Shown piece after piece: positions 39,600-50,328 of a DNA stretch of 64,000 bases. The stretch is from Ischnura elegans (lineage: Eukaryota; Arthropoda; Insecta; Odonata; Coenagrionidae): positions 55,350,069 through 55,414,068 of the forward strand of contig NC_060254.1 in the NCBI RefSeq assembly GCF_921293095.1, given 5' to 3'. The position numbers were made by a program, and so were the translations under genes. The notes below the pieces were generated by a model, which saw only the letters and a program-made list of their open reading frames with translations, was not told the origin of the DNA and did no database searches. Numbering within the stretch: the first letter of the stretch is position 1; each line of letters starts with the position of its first letter.

Positions 39600-40163
39600 A
39601 TGGACGCCCCTTCTCCTATGCTTTCGAGTTGTCCAGAGGCCACACTGGGAGAGACGCCTTTGAAAGTGTTGAAGGTGGGGAGTGGGTCGGACACGTACAA
39701 AATATACGTTCCTCTCTCCATATCCAAACTGTACTAGGTTGACTTCACATTGACGCTAAATTTCCACAACTCTTTTTACTGCACCTTTCTGCATCAAAAC
39801 TCTGAAATTGACGTCGTGGGAAGCACAGTTAAATTCTCAGGTTTCAGGGATACTCAAGGAAGAGTGGAACGATTTAACGTCGTGCCCTTGACTGAGTTGC
39901 TGTCTTCGGATCCCGTTACCAGGAGTCAAGCACTAAGACAGAATCCCATCATTTGGGTGGACGTCTGCGAAGAGAGAACAAACCCATATTTCCCAACATC
40001 CCGAACGTGCACCGATGGCATAGCTCACTCTACCAACAAACCTGTGTTTTACACGGATCACTCGCCGTCGTCTGTGAAGTACGAACCTAGCGGAGCTGAG
40101 AAGGGGCAGCGCCTCAGAACGCTTAAGTTTGTGGTCGTTTTCTGCGAGCTGCACGTTTACTAA
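39600..40163 (+). pseudogene. Tail paralogue 1 (element A), one stop
   Basis: The frame from ATG 39,600 has a TAG at 39,735-39,737 and is otherwise open to 40,163. It is paralogous to the next gene: VVGSTVKFSGF.DTQG.VERF aligns with LMGDMITFRGFPSAQGTIEQL, and GQRLRTLKFVVVF with GERVRTLEIILY. The beta-rich pattern may be a structural fold. No family is recognised. Confidence 0.5.
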
Positions 40164-40188
40164 TAAGTGTCATTCTTCATCTGTGAAC

Positions 40189-40668
40189 ATGTCTATTGCG
40201 AGTAAGAGGGCGGGAATCCGTTACTACATGCTCTCGGTGACAATTGGAGGTGCCTCTGTGGAGTACAAAAAAGACAAAAGTCATGCCGACCTATATGTTA
40301 TACCTGTGCACATCGCACCCGAAGATGAACCCCTGGATGTGGAGTTAAAAATTCGTTTTGATAGGCTGGCAGTATGCCGAACTCAATTGTTTCATTCAAG
40401 CGTCTGGTTGATGGGGGATATGATCACCTTCCGGGGATTTCCCAGTGCACAAGGAACGATAGAGCAGTTAGACCTTGGTATGCTGAGGAGTGTCGATAAG
40501 CTGAAATTTTGGATTGATGTGTATCTGCCGGCTCGTGATCGTAGCGAAGTTAAGTACTCTAAGTTTGTGAACGCACACCTAAGTGATCGCGGAGGAGAAA
40601 CGAAAGCCCAGTATGTAGGAGAAAGGGTGAGGACTTTGGAGATCATTCTCTACAGGACGAAGAAGTGA
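40189..40668 (+). CDS. Tail paralogue 2 (element A), intact
   Basis: An intact 159-codon frame from ATG 40,189, starting 26 bp after the stop of its paralogue. Alternating beta-type segments (MLSVTIGGASVEYKK, LYVIPVHIAPEDE) and the shared FRGFPSAQG and ERVRTLEI motifs are seen. It is the last gene before the right terminal repeat, so the pair probably arose by local duplication. A fiber-, coat- or dUTPase-like beta fold is conceivable, but nothing specific is supported. Confidence 0.5.
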   Translation: MSIASKRAGIRYYMLSVTIGGASVEYKKDKSHADLYVIPVHIAPEDEPLDVELKIRFDRLAVCRTQLFHSSVWLMGDMITFRGFPSAQGTIEQLDLGMLRSVDKLKFWIDVYLPARDRSEVKYSKFVNAHLSDRGGETKAQYVGERVRTLEIILYRTKK

Positions 40669-40839
40669 CTCTCGTTTCAAAAACGATTTCCATCAATTTC
40701 CCGGCATTACACTAACCATTTAACAATATGTTTATTTATTCCTTTTTTATTTTTCACCAGCGTCAAACTGTCATACAACAACTCTGACCCAATTCGTTTT
40801 CCACCGACATCCTTTTATTCTTTCGAAAAATAATTTTCC

Positions 40840-41934
40840 GTAGTGGAGATATGCCTCGAGGAAATGTATGTTTCCAGGGGCAATCCGCCACGATAAACAA
40901 AGGGATAACGAGTCCGCGGTGCTACCTCTTGGGTCGGACATGGAACAGCACCATTATTCATTCTTATAAAAAAATATGGAGCATGCGAGGAGAGAAAATC
41001 GGCGAGATCGAGCAAAAAAAAAGGTTCAGTGCAGTCATAGCAGTCGTACGAGCAGCATCCGATAATGCTCGAGTCCGTGGGGGGGTAGCAGTAGGGAGGG
41101 TCCTTATCTCCTTTCCCCTCTTATTCCCAAGCGAAATTTAACGCGCATGCGCACTGCTGGGCACAGGGGATGCGACAACGAGAGTGGACTAAATAAGGCT
41201 AGTCGAGGCACAGCATTCGTACGAGAAACAACCTGCGACGCTCGAGGATAGTTGGTTGAGGGGTATGAGTGGAGGGGAGGGATTACCACTTCCCGACGAA
41301 CGAGCCATACGGAGCTATGAGGTATAACCACGGACAATTAACCAGCTCAACGTCACGTCGCCAATTCGGGGAGAGGACATTTCATCTTTCCGGGCGAATC
41401 ACAACGTTTACCATCGAGAAAATTTTCTGAGCATGCGCGCGGTTGAATTGGCGAGGGTCTCCAGCGCGATTGGGCGGCACGTTTACGGGATTAGTACTGC
41501 GTGAGTAACCTGTTATTCCCTTTCTCAAATTTCCTCATTGCTTAGCATTTACTTTACCATTTTTTAAATTTTCGTTGTTCCGTCTCATCCTTATTCATCT
41601 GTTTCGCCCTTCATTTTTGACCAGTCATATTTTGAGGTGTATTTTCACTATTTTATATATTAAAGTTATTGCTCGTCAAAGTAGTCGACAAGAAGGGTGG
41701 TTCCTTGTTCATTTCCCGGTCGGTCGCTGTCTTGGAAAATGCACGCAAATGAATGCCAAGTTGATGACGACATCAAATAGGTGCTCTTATCAATTTGGTG
41801 ACGTCATCTATGACGTCAACTAGTTGGTAATTTCATCAACTTGAGGACGTCATCGATGTCGCTTTCATTTGTTTGCTTTTTTCCAAGATGGCGGCCGGCC
41901 GGAAGTGTCCTGGAACCACCTTCCTGCCTCTACT
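40840..41934. repeat. Right terminal inverted repeat of element A
   Basis: Reverse complement of the left block (14,023-15,060 and 20,690-21,526), diverged and with local indels. Its outer end CCTGCCTCTACT (to 41,934) mirrors AGTAGAGACAGG at 14,023. It includes AAGATGGCGGCCGGCCGGAAGT (split here as AAGATGGCGGCC plus GGCCGGAAGT, 41,885-41,906), two TGACGTCA sites (41,799 and 41,811), a GCGCATGCGCAC site (41,143-41,154) and the GGACATGGAACAGCACCAT word (40,937-40,955). The inverted pairing defines element A as an integrated linear element. Confidence 0.75.
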
Positions 41935-44933
41935 ATTACGCATTCATTTTTCGTCGTTTTTCGAAGATGGCGACGGAAATGTCTTGGTTCCAATCTCTGA
42001 ATCCTACTCGTTTTCCGTGAACTTCCCTAAACATTTCTTCGATTTCATTCGGCTTTTAACCCTTTCGAAATCAAAAAAGTGTTTGATCTCCGCTCGAAAC
42101 TGAATGATATACATTTTTATAAACAAATGAAATTGTTCATTACAATCAGCAACACCAATGAACCTATGGGATGAACACTTCTAAAACTCTAGCTTAACTA
42201 GTCAAGAGTGGTGCTGCCTGGGAACTAATTTTTGATTCTAAGGAGGTGAGATTCTGGGAGGGATCACTAGGAAATTCTAAGGACTTATTGAGCTACCCTC
42301 TTATTATGCCTTTCACCACACGTGTTGCCTAGGAGATACTTTTTCTTGCGTTTTATGGCGACAACAATGCTTACGTTTTCACGTGGTAAATTCAAAATTA
42401 GTTCAATAATCCCTAAGTAGCTGAAATGCTTATTTGTAAAATTTATTTATTGATACAGCGAGTTCATAAAGAGGTAATCAAAGCAATATCTCATCCTCCA
42501 AAAAAGCTTGAATCACTCCATAATTTTTCCATCCCTCACAATGATAGCTTAAGCTATAGTTTTTCCGGGACCAAAAGAGTGATCGCTCGACCCATCACTT
42601 TCTAAATCACACCATAATCCCCATGGTCCCATTTTCCATCGCTCATTCAGTCACTTCGCTTATTGAAAACTGCCGTCCGGTTAAAAGCCAAGTGTAGCGT
42701 TACAAACGCTGTTAGCGGCCGTGCGTTCTGATTGGCTGAGGGATGGTGCCAGCGACCGATATATGGACAAGCCATTTGATGGATAAAGGGATGATATTTC
42801 CATCCCTCGAGCCATCGCGGAAAATGATAACGAGAAACAGACGTTTTTTTCCGCCACCATTGGAGCGGTCGCTGAAGGTGGCCCTCGAAAGGGATGTAAA
42901 AAATGATCGTGTAATTCAGGCTTAACGGGAAGATTTTTGAAATGGTCCAAGAAGACTACAAAGTCCATAGGTCGATGACGGCGGTGTTGGCCCGTGGGTG
43001 TTCCATTCCAGCATAAGCGTGACCGCCATCGTCCTGAGGATATGGGGAAGGTACTCTTCAGGGGCGGTCTGGGGGATACAGAGTACCCTAGGAACGGGGT
43101 CCTCCTTCCCGTGGTGAATCGGGGGTCTTCCCCCAAATATTTAGGCATTTGCAAGGCCGGAAATTGATTAAGGCTATTATAACATAATGCGAATAATGAG
43201 GATATCACAGCTTCTAAAATTTGAAAATGTATTATTGTTCTTTTATCTATTTAGTGAATTTTTTACTTGATACTGTGCTGAAATCTAAAAACAATCTAAT
43301 ATAAACTTTACAGGCAACCTTTTCAAAAAAACCAACAGGGTCTCTTCATTCTATTGAAACTTTTTCATTTTGTTTATCTAACGTTTTCGCACAGAGGTTG
43401 TTATAATTGACGCAACTAATGAAAAAATAGATTTTTTATTAACAGCAAAAAAAAACGTTGGTTCAAGTAATCAAAGCATGTAGTTCAAAAAGTATTTTTA
43501 TCACCCCTTTCATATACGCTTCACGATATACGCGAGCGTTTTGGGGCCCCCATAAGTGTGTATTCCCGAGTTATTATCTGTGGTACTTCTATGGAAGGAT
43601 ATGAATATAGAATAATTCAGATAATTTTTCGTCGGCCAGAGCGATAATGCTTCCTCAGGTTTTGTTATAGATTAAGTAGAGAGCTTTGAAGTTTTTACTT
43701 CGAAAAAAGTCATAAATATATATTAGGTATATTATGACTCCGTTAATTAAATATTACAACTGTTTTGGATCGTCAATGGAATGGCTATGAAGGTAACCGC
43801 GAGAATATGGCAAGAACGCTGACGAGAAGGCGACGACGGTAAAGGCTTTCAAATTTCTTGTTCACTGGGAACGTATTATAATATTCCAGTAAGGACGTTG
43901 GTCTCGTCCACAATCCCATTTCGAACACGCGCCGCTGACTTCGTCATTTATGAGCTCAGTGAGCAGAACCACACTCAGAAGAAAACCGAACGCAACCAAA
44001 TACACGCGCCATGTTTGAGAGAGTTGATGACAACAGCGCAGCGTTTAACTTAAGCTGGGGGTCCCAGGCGATGCCCCGTTTACACAACGATCGTCGCGAC
44101 GTTGATCCGTACGATCGTAACCTCAAAATGTCGTGTAAACGCGAAGAGTTACCATCGTAGGCCTTAGTACCTAACACTGCCGAACTTACGATGGTTAGCG
44201 CTTGTGTGCCAAGAAAAAAGAGTTAGGAAATGAAGATCGATGCGTATACGATTCTTTCGCGCCGTTGCAATCTTGATACAATAATTGATATTTCATAATT
44301 AACTCTAATATATGTAAGATATATGGCAACGATTGAAGACATTGTTGAGCAGGTAATGGAAGGACGTTAGGGGAAAGTTTTTTCTGCTGTTCTATTTAGC
44401 AAATGATATCGGATATTCTATACTATTCCAGTTTTATGTATTTCTTTATTTACAGGTTAAACTATAACCATGTATCCTTACATTATACTTCACAGATGGT
44501 GGAAAATAACAAACGTACTCAAAATATTAACCGATTGAAATCGATGTATACAGGGTTTCACGATAAAATTCGCCACAAATATCTATAACATTTAGACGAA
44601 GACATCGAGAAATCAATACTTGTGCCGAATTAAGACGAAGTCTTAGCCTTTTGTAGTTAAATAATAAGAGCAATGTGTACTGTCTTTAATGCGTGAATAT
44701 TCTTAAATTTTTTGACACATTCTCCCGAAGAATCTAGATTCTTATAGGCTTCACGGACTGTTATGACTAGTTATAGTTAGTTATACCTCATCATTCTGGA
44801 TATCTGGGAGTTAATGTCATAATTTGCTCCATGGTAATTAAAAACGAGCAGGTGAGGATGTGTAGTTATGACAGGATCCATTAAAATTTACTATTAAAGG
44901 AGATATGAACAATCTAAATAGGAATTGATAATT
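41935..44933. other. Intergenic DNA with degenerate repeat traces
   Basis: At 41,960-41,990 a GAAGATGGCGACGGAAATGT stretch echoes the element A end motif, so a further partial terminus may lie here. The 42,540-43,150 segment looks repeat-derived (GC-rich words amid AT-rich DNA) and holds a 175-codon chance frame on the minus strand. About 44,060-44,170 resembles, inverted and diverged, the GTGTAAACG-rich start of the 3-kb repeat (17,812-17,890). No gene is supported. Confidence 0.4.
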
Positions 44934-45152
44934 TTATACAGGAATAAGGCGTTGTTGAATGATCGTATGTCGTGCAAGAGTTTTCACATTAACAAGGGAT
45001 TGAAGATATGAAGTGTTGTAATCAGACAGTGAGATCCCTATATCGTAATTATTTAACTTGAGAAATTTATTTTGGACACGTTTAAGCAGGATTGAGTCGA
45101 TATTGTGATAAGATGACCAGTTGACATTATATTCCAATTTGGAACGTAGCAA
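44934..45152 (-). pseudogene. LINE reverse transcriptase C-terminal scrap
   Basis: The frame MLRSKLEYNVNWSSYHNIDS followed by LKRVQNKFLKL matches the typical LVRSKLEY..W.P......IE.VQ..FL region at the end of non-LTR reverse transcriptases. It is only about 72 codons and 5'-truncated, with no catalytic motif. Confidence 0.7.
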
Positions 45153-45965
45153 AGCGACATATCTACTGTCTTTACCGCATGAATATTATTAAACTTTGGA
45201 CAGATTTCCATAATGAATCCTACATTCTTTAAAGTTTTACCGGCAGTTAGGTCTAGCTTTAGTTTTAGTACATGAACACATTTATATTATTTTGCTTCTT
45301 AATTTCACATATTTCAATGTCCTCACGCAGCATCGTCGTCAGTTGTTAAATGACACAATGACACAATTCCACAGCGAGGGCAGCACTGAGTTACGATGGT
45401 AACTTTTAGACGTGTAAACGTGCAGTAGTCGCGATCAACGTCGGTACGTTTGTAGTGTAAACGGGGCTCGAGATGATCCGACCCCCTCGGCTGAGCCGTG
45501 GCAACGCCTCTACACGGCAAGATCAACCGCCAGGATGGCTGATCCTAAGGCGCTGAGCCGAGCGTGTAGAGCAGGCATTACGAAGACTTTTCTTTTAAGT
45601 TATAGAAGGTAGCGCATAAATGAGCTCTAGGTTCGTGAGGCGGAGGAGGAAAGATTTTGTCAGAAATCAGCAATTGTAATAAAAGAAAAAATTGCTGATT
45701 ACCGTTCAGCGAATCCTTGACTTTTAAGATTTCCCGCGTTTATGACAATTGAAAGTGGACCAGTATAAAACATGAATGTAATGGATCTCGAGAAATCTAT
45801 TAAGACCTCTTTAACAGTACATTAGCTCGTATAAATTAATGTCAAAATCCATCGCTGGGACCTTTGGGTTGGGATGATGGATGCGTGAATGGAGGCCTGG
45901 GGTGATTGGGGGCCAGAGTTGGAGGCCCTGGGTGACGTGACATGGTGCGGGGGAGTCGCACGCCC

Positions 45966-46208
45966 CTACACAGACAAAGGGGGCAGTGGGCGACGTGGCA
46001 TCAGACGAGGAACATCTATCCTGTGATGTGAACCTTTCATTTGATAGTATAGTCCACTACCTTTCTTCACGCGTTTAAATTTCTTTGAAGTAACCACCCT
46101 TGAACAAATCGTTTTGCTCGACGCGAATTTAGTATCCAGCATCCATGAATGCACGAATGAACGCCGATATGAGTAGTGTAAAAATGGGGATACTGGGACA
46201 GCCGCCAT
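45966..46208 (-). CDS. Hypothetical 80-codon ORF, copy 2
   Basis: Nearly identical to the frame at 18,391-18,633; still open. Same caveats. Confidence 0.25.
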   Translation of the reverse strand: MAAVPVSPFLHYSYRRSFVHSWMLDTKFASSKTICSRVVTSKKFKRVKKGSGLYYQMKGSHHRIDVPRLMPRRPLPPLSV

Positions 46209-46610
46209 CTTGGATTCTCCGCCATCTTGAATTTTTCGTCGAAGGTGCTGCCATCTGGTTTAAAAAAATGAATATCGAAAATGGAAACGTCTCGTGGATG
46301 AACTGAGGATACTGGGACAGCCACCATCTTGGTGATGATGGTCTGAGGGTGTAGAGGTCAAGTGATAAATTAAATGAATGGAAAGCAATAATTATTTATT
46401 TTCAGAATATCAATAAAATTCACAAGTCTGCGTTTCAAAATCTCTCACGTCCTTAAAAATTTTATTTCCCCCTAGAACTTCTTGCTGCGTTGGCCATGCT
46501 CGCACATTTGGAACACTTAATTTTTTATGTACCACTCGCGACTTCTTAGAGGATGAGTAAATGTAGTGGCATTCATTTTGAGGGTATCTGCTGTATTCTC
46601 CGGTCTGGGA

Positions 46611-46950
46611 TTAATTATTCATGAAAAAAGTATATATGAAATGCGTTTCCCACAGGCTTACGTAGTACAAGACTTGAATTGGCAGACAACAGAATGGAAC
46701 AGATATCTGTGGTGTACCTTCTTGAGTAAACAGTTTAATGAAATTATTGGGAATCTGCTCATCAATAAAACGGGATAGATAGGGAGGGATCGACAAAGGT
46801 TTCTCAGTGATGAATCTTCTACTGGGTGAACCTCATAAATGGAATGCACAAGAGACTTAATCGAAAGCATTTTCAAACTCAGTGGGGTAAACTTCACTTT
46901 AGCCGGCCTGCAATCTGTGAGTATCTTGCTCACAAATGCGTTGAATTTCT
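46611..46950 (-). CDS. SOCS-box-like exon, unit 1, copy 2
   Basis: Copy of 18,966-19,375 with CRPAKVKFTPLSLKMLSIKS. A frameshift near 46,790 splits it into two overlapping frames. Its upstream edge keeps a splice acceptor (TTATTTCAG followed by AAATTCAACG on the minus strand, near 46,950), which is mutated in copy 1. Confidence 0.3.
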
Positions 46951-47142
46951 GAAATAAGTGAGGAAAGAGAAATGAATTAAATTGTTTTTCAAACTTTTAT
47001 TTCTCCATATTCCCACTTATTTTCCACTCTTTCCAATGGGGATACTGGGACAGCCACCATCGTGGTGATGATGGTCTGAGGGTGTAGAGGTTAAGTGATA
47101 AATTAAAAGAATGGATAACAATAATTATTTATTTTCATAATA

Positions 47143-47685
47143 TCAATACAATTCTTCAGTCTGCGTTGTGGCATCTCTCACATCCTTATGTATTTTATTT
47201 TCCCACAAAATTTCATGCGGTGTTGTCCATAGTGGTACTTTATGGAATATTGTATATTTATGTGCGTTTCTTCGATTCCTCGACAATTTATAACAGATTA
47301 GGCATTCATAATGGGGATATAAGTCTAGACCGGTCTGCGAATAATTATTCATGGAAAAAGTATAAATGAAATAACTTTCCCACAAGTGTTGGTAATATGA
47401 GAAACTCATTGGAAGGCAACAGTATTGTACCAATATTTGCGGAGGACCATCTTGAGAATACAGAGACATGAGTATTTGGGAAAATTTTTTGTCAAAAAAT
47501 CTGAAGGGGATGGGAAGGATTTGGCAAAGGTTCTCTATCTTTGGTAATGAATCTTCTTCGCGAACTTTATGAATGAGTCGCACAACAGAGTTGACCGAAA
47601 GCAACTGCAAATTGAGTGGGCTAAACTTCACCATAGCTGGCCTGCACAATGTGGTCGTCGTATTAACAAATGTTTTCAATTTCTG
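47143..47685 (-). CDS. SOCS-box-like exon, unit 2, copy 2
   Basis: A 178-codon open frame, longer than the copy at 19,713-20,104 because a stop in that copy is absent here. It contains LCRPAMVKFSPLNLQLLSVN, LPIPFRF and WESYFIYTFSMNN, then a further 55 residues. A TTATTTCAG splice-acceptor-like site precedes it. Candidate terminal exon of a gene encoding a SOCS-box protein; the upstream domain is not found. Confidence 0.35.
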   Translation of the reverse strand, partial: QKLKTFVNTTTTLCRPAMVKFSPLNLQLLSVNSVVRLIHKVREEDSLPKIENLCQILPIPFRFFDKKFSQILMSLYSQDGPPQILVQYCCLPMSFSYYQHLWESYFIYTFSMNNYSQTGLDLYPHYECLICYKLSRNRRNAHKYTIFHKVPLWTTPHEILWENKIHKDVRDATTQTEELY

Positions 47686-48005
47686 AAATAATCAGCGGAA
47701 TGAGAGGAATATGAGTAGGAATTTGAAGGAATAAAAGTTCAACAAAAAATATTGAATTTATTATATATTTTTCAAGAAAAAATTATGAAAGAAGAGGAAC
47801 AGAAAAACATTGAACATCGAAACTAAATTAAAACAAAATCAAATAAAATGAAAAATATTCACAAATCTCACAAAAAAATTTAAATAAAAACTATCAGTTT
47901 TAGGAACAAATCACATATTTAGGAATTCAAGAAATAATATAAAAATTAAAGACAATAAAAATAATTGTATCATGATATTAAAAAAATATGAAAAAACAAA
48001 AAATA

Positions 48006-49166
48006 TTAACTGAAAAAACTACTCCCAAAACAACATGAATCCTCACAAAAGTGCATGTAAATTTTTTTCCCTCTTATCCCCCGAGGATCTCTACACACCT
48101 TTTTCTTCGGAACCACATCATCAATGAAGAGTCTTTTCATAGGTGACTTTATAACAGACGTAGAAGCTGAGTGAGCTTCATCACTTTGTAAAACAGGCAT
48201 ATCAAGAACTTGAGGCTCCGAGGACGCACGCGAATGTGCGGGTGACGATGGTATCCACTGCACATCGTCCTCCGACGATCTCGGTGACTGTATAACAATG
48301 AAAGGAGATCTTGGCGGTGGATTTTTAGGCTCTGGGGATGATGGAGGTGATGGTGAGCAAAGACCTTCGGTATCGGGTGGTGGCGATGCGGGCGACTCAA
48401 CTTCAAGCTGTGGTGTCACAGCAAGAGGTTGAGTATCCGGCATCGGAGATGTGGGGGAATGTGCTCCAGGCAGGGATGGAGACGTCAACGGTTGCGAGGT
48501 CGGCTGCGGTGCTGGTGATGTGGGGGGTTGCGCCGCAAGCAGGGATGGTGATGTCGCCGGTTGAGTTGTAGGGTGTGGTGGTGATGGATGAGTTGTGGAT
48601 GGTCTGCTCAGGCGAGATATGGGCGGTGGTGGTGTTGAAAGCCCCGATGCTGCTGATGCTGTGGACGGTAGAGATGATGTCTCCTCGTCGTAAGACCGCC
48701 CCATCCGCGAAATGGGGATAAGTGGAGGCGGTGGAGAATGTGATGACGATCTCCGCGTTAAATCAAGTGCCTCCACCCGCCCAATCTGCGGAATGGGGAT
48801 AAGCGGAGGCGGTGGGGAATGTGATGGCAATCTCCGCGCTAAATCAAGCGCCTCCGCCTCATTAAACAGCGCCGAAACGAGGTCGTCAAATGACATATAA
48901 CTCGGCGAATCATCCTCTGCATACCCCCAGTGGTATGGAGCTAAACAGAAGTTAACTTCGCTCCGCGATCCATTCCACACCTCAGCCATAGGCCTACACG
49001 TGGAGCACCTATGCGCCGGCTGATCAACCGTAATTAGAGGTCCGTCACACAGATCGCAAACAAAGCGTGGAATACGTAGGCGCGACGAATAAATTGTGTG
49101 CCTAGTTTCCACATGCGAAAGTTCAATATATTGAAGACGAATCCGACACCATCTGCAAATGGACAC
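48006..49166 (-). CDS. Proline-rich zinc protein, intact (element B side)
   Basis: 386 codons, intact, reading away from the element B polymerase. The N-terminal zinc domain has Cys pairs 4/7 (CRWC), 37/40 (CDLC) and 54/57 (CSTC), matching the layout of the acidic zinc protein of element A. Residues about 105-160 contain a tandem duplication carrying EALDLARR and EALDLTRR, similar to PxDLS-type CtBP-binding motifs. A long Pro/Ser/Thr region (165-300) follows, then a conserved C-terminus with SVIKSPMKRLFIDDV and a basic PKKKVCRDPR that could be a nuclear signal. It looks like a nuclear transcriptional regulator of a DNA virus. The intact state contrasts with the decayed replication genes beside it. 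Confidence 0.6.
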   Translation of the reverse strand: MSICRWCRIRLQYIELSHVETRHTIYSSRLRIPRFVCDLCDGPLITVDQPAHRCSTCRPMAEVWNGSRSEVNFCLAPYHWGYAEDDSPSYMSFDDLVSALFNEAEALDLARRLPSHSPPPPLIPIPQIGRVEALDLTRRSSSHSPPPPLIPISRMGRSYDEETSSLPSTASAASGLSTPPPPISRLSRPSTTHPSPPHPTTQPATSPSLLAAQPPTSPAPQPTSQPLTSPSLPGAHSPTSPMPDTQPLAVTPQLEVESPASPPPDTEGLCSPSPPSSPEPKNPPPRSPFIVIQSPRSSEDDVQWIPSSPAHSRASSEPQVLDMPVLQSDEAHSASTSVIKSPMKRLFIDDVVPKKKVCRDPRGIRGKKIYMHFCEDSCCFGSSFFS

Positions 49167-49169
49167 TGT

Positions 49170-49556
49170 GGCCCTTTATGTTGACCGCGTATCCAATGCG
49201 TGGTAAATGGTTGCCTGAACGCAATGGAATGATGCCATGGTGGATGTATGATGTGTTTTCTTAAACAGCGTATATATAAGACTGTCCCACGTGACATTAT
49301 TCGATATCTAAGGATGAAGCTATTGGAGGAACCCTCAACCCAATGAGCTCACAGGGCCGATGGTCTGAGGAGGCGTAAACCTTGAGGTCGGTCCCCCCAC
49401 AGCTTCAAGATTTCATGCTGGCGACCCCAATCGGCTGGGGCATTGACGCACGAAGGAGAAGTCAGAGACCTTCAATTAAGATTAGCAATCGACGCTCATA
49501 AAAATTGATGACCGGCTGTGCGAATGACGTACATAACCTAGAGGTCGAAAAAACTC
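49170..49556. other. Divergent intergenic region
   Basis: It separates the leftward proline-rich gene from the rightward element B genes and probably holds the former's promoter. No specific motif stands out until the hairpin and TATA box beyond 49,557. Confidence 0.35.
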
Positions 49557-49558
49557 AC

Positions 49559-49594
49559 TCCACCCACCCCGATCTTCGTGTAGGAGGGGGTGGG
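49559..49594. promoter_or_regulatory. GC-rich hairpin
   Basis: TCCACCCACCCC is followed 14 bases later by GGGGTGGGTGA, giving a near-perfect 11-bp stem. It sits 30-65 bp upstream of a TATA box, so it may be a promoter element. Confidence 0.5.
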
Positions 49595-49624
49595 TGACTG
49601 TGTTGTGGGATGGGGGAAATTCAG

Positions 49625-49633
49625 TATATAAAG
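49625..49633 (+). promoter_or_regulatory. TATA box of element B early genes
   Basis: TATATAAAG follows the hairpin, and the first ATG of the downstream small gene is at 49,883. The leader in between has no long frame of note. Confidence 0.5.
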
Positions 49634-49882
49634 GCATAGCAGAGCTCTCACAACCACACTCACAGCAAGAACGCCTTACGGTGCCACAGAAAGTAGCAGC
49701 AGAACCAGCATCAGCGGAAAGAAGCCAGGAGGAAGAAGTTCCCGATAATTTCCAACACCAGCAGTTACCCTCACAATTCTCAACGATCATATCATTAGTT
49801 TTTAAATGTATAAAAATTCAAGTCCTATGAGGATTTAGCTAGAAAAAACTGCTAAAATGCTCATTTATTCTATCTACTTCAG

Positions 49883-50206
49883 ATGGACGCTCTGAAGATC
49901 AAGTTACTTACGCAGCAGGAGGAGGCAAAATTCTTGAAAAAGGAGGAGCTTAAGGAGGGTCTGACATATGAGGTGGAGAAACTTTCTCCCACTATTACAA
50001 AATATGGGAGCAGCATTACAGCGGAAATAATGTATGAAAGTGCCAAGAGGAAAATATTCCTGCCCAAGCATTTCATCCTCACTCTTGACGAAATCGAGGA
50101 CTTTAATGCCAACGCATGGGGCGTTGGGTTAAAAATATCCAGAAAGATAATGCAATTGTTTTATTGTAAAAAAATTAAAATAATACATGTCTTTGCTTAT
50201 AAATGA
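49883..50206 (+). CDS. Small KYG/FLP-family protein of element B
   Basis: The first roughly 92 codons match the element A gene at 24,384-24,722 in pattern (Y.V..L....TKYG, KIFLPKHF, a DFNA.A element). The last 15 residues look like read-through past the natural end. It lies directly upstream of the polymerase, co-directional. A single-strand DNA-binding role is inferred from size and position, not shown. Confidence 0.55.
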   Translation: MDALKIKLLTQQEEAKFLKKEELKEGLTYEVEKLSPTITKYGSSITAEIMYESAKRKIFLPKHFILTLDEIEDFNANAWGVGLKISRKIMQLFYCKKIKIIHVFAYK

Positions 50207-50328
50207 CCATACTGAATAATCTTGTTTCATTTAAAATAACCCTCAAATATTCGTTAGGTTACTTATGTATAAAGCCTAATTCTCATATCATGAATTTCAT
50301 TTCCACTGCAAAAACCAACCAGACGATA

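Larger units (their letters stand above)
45221..48266. repeat. 3-kb segmental repeat, copy 2
   Basis: Partner of 17,648-20,687. It starts with a scrap of about 65 bp of the Ty3/gypsy integrase (TACATTCTTTAAAGTTTTAC) without the rest of that gene, showing that the duplication postdates that retrotransposon fragment. Here the proline-rich gene continues intact beyond the repeat edge, so this is the parent-like arrangement. Confidence 0.8.

Noticed and set aside
42681..43208. 175-codon minus-strand ORF
   Set aside because: Repeat-like GC-rich DNA, no motif, no second copy and an irregular amino-acid composition; probably a chance frame.
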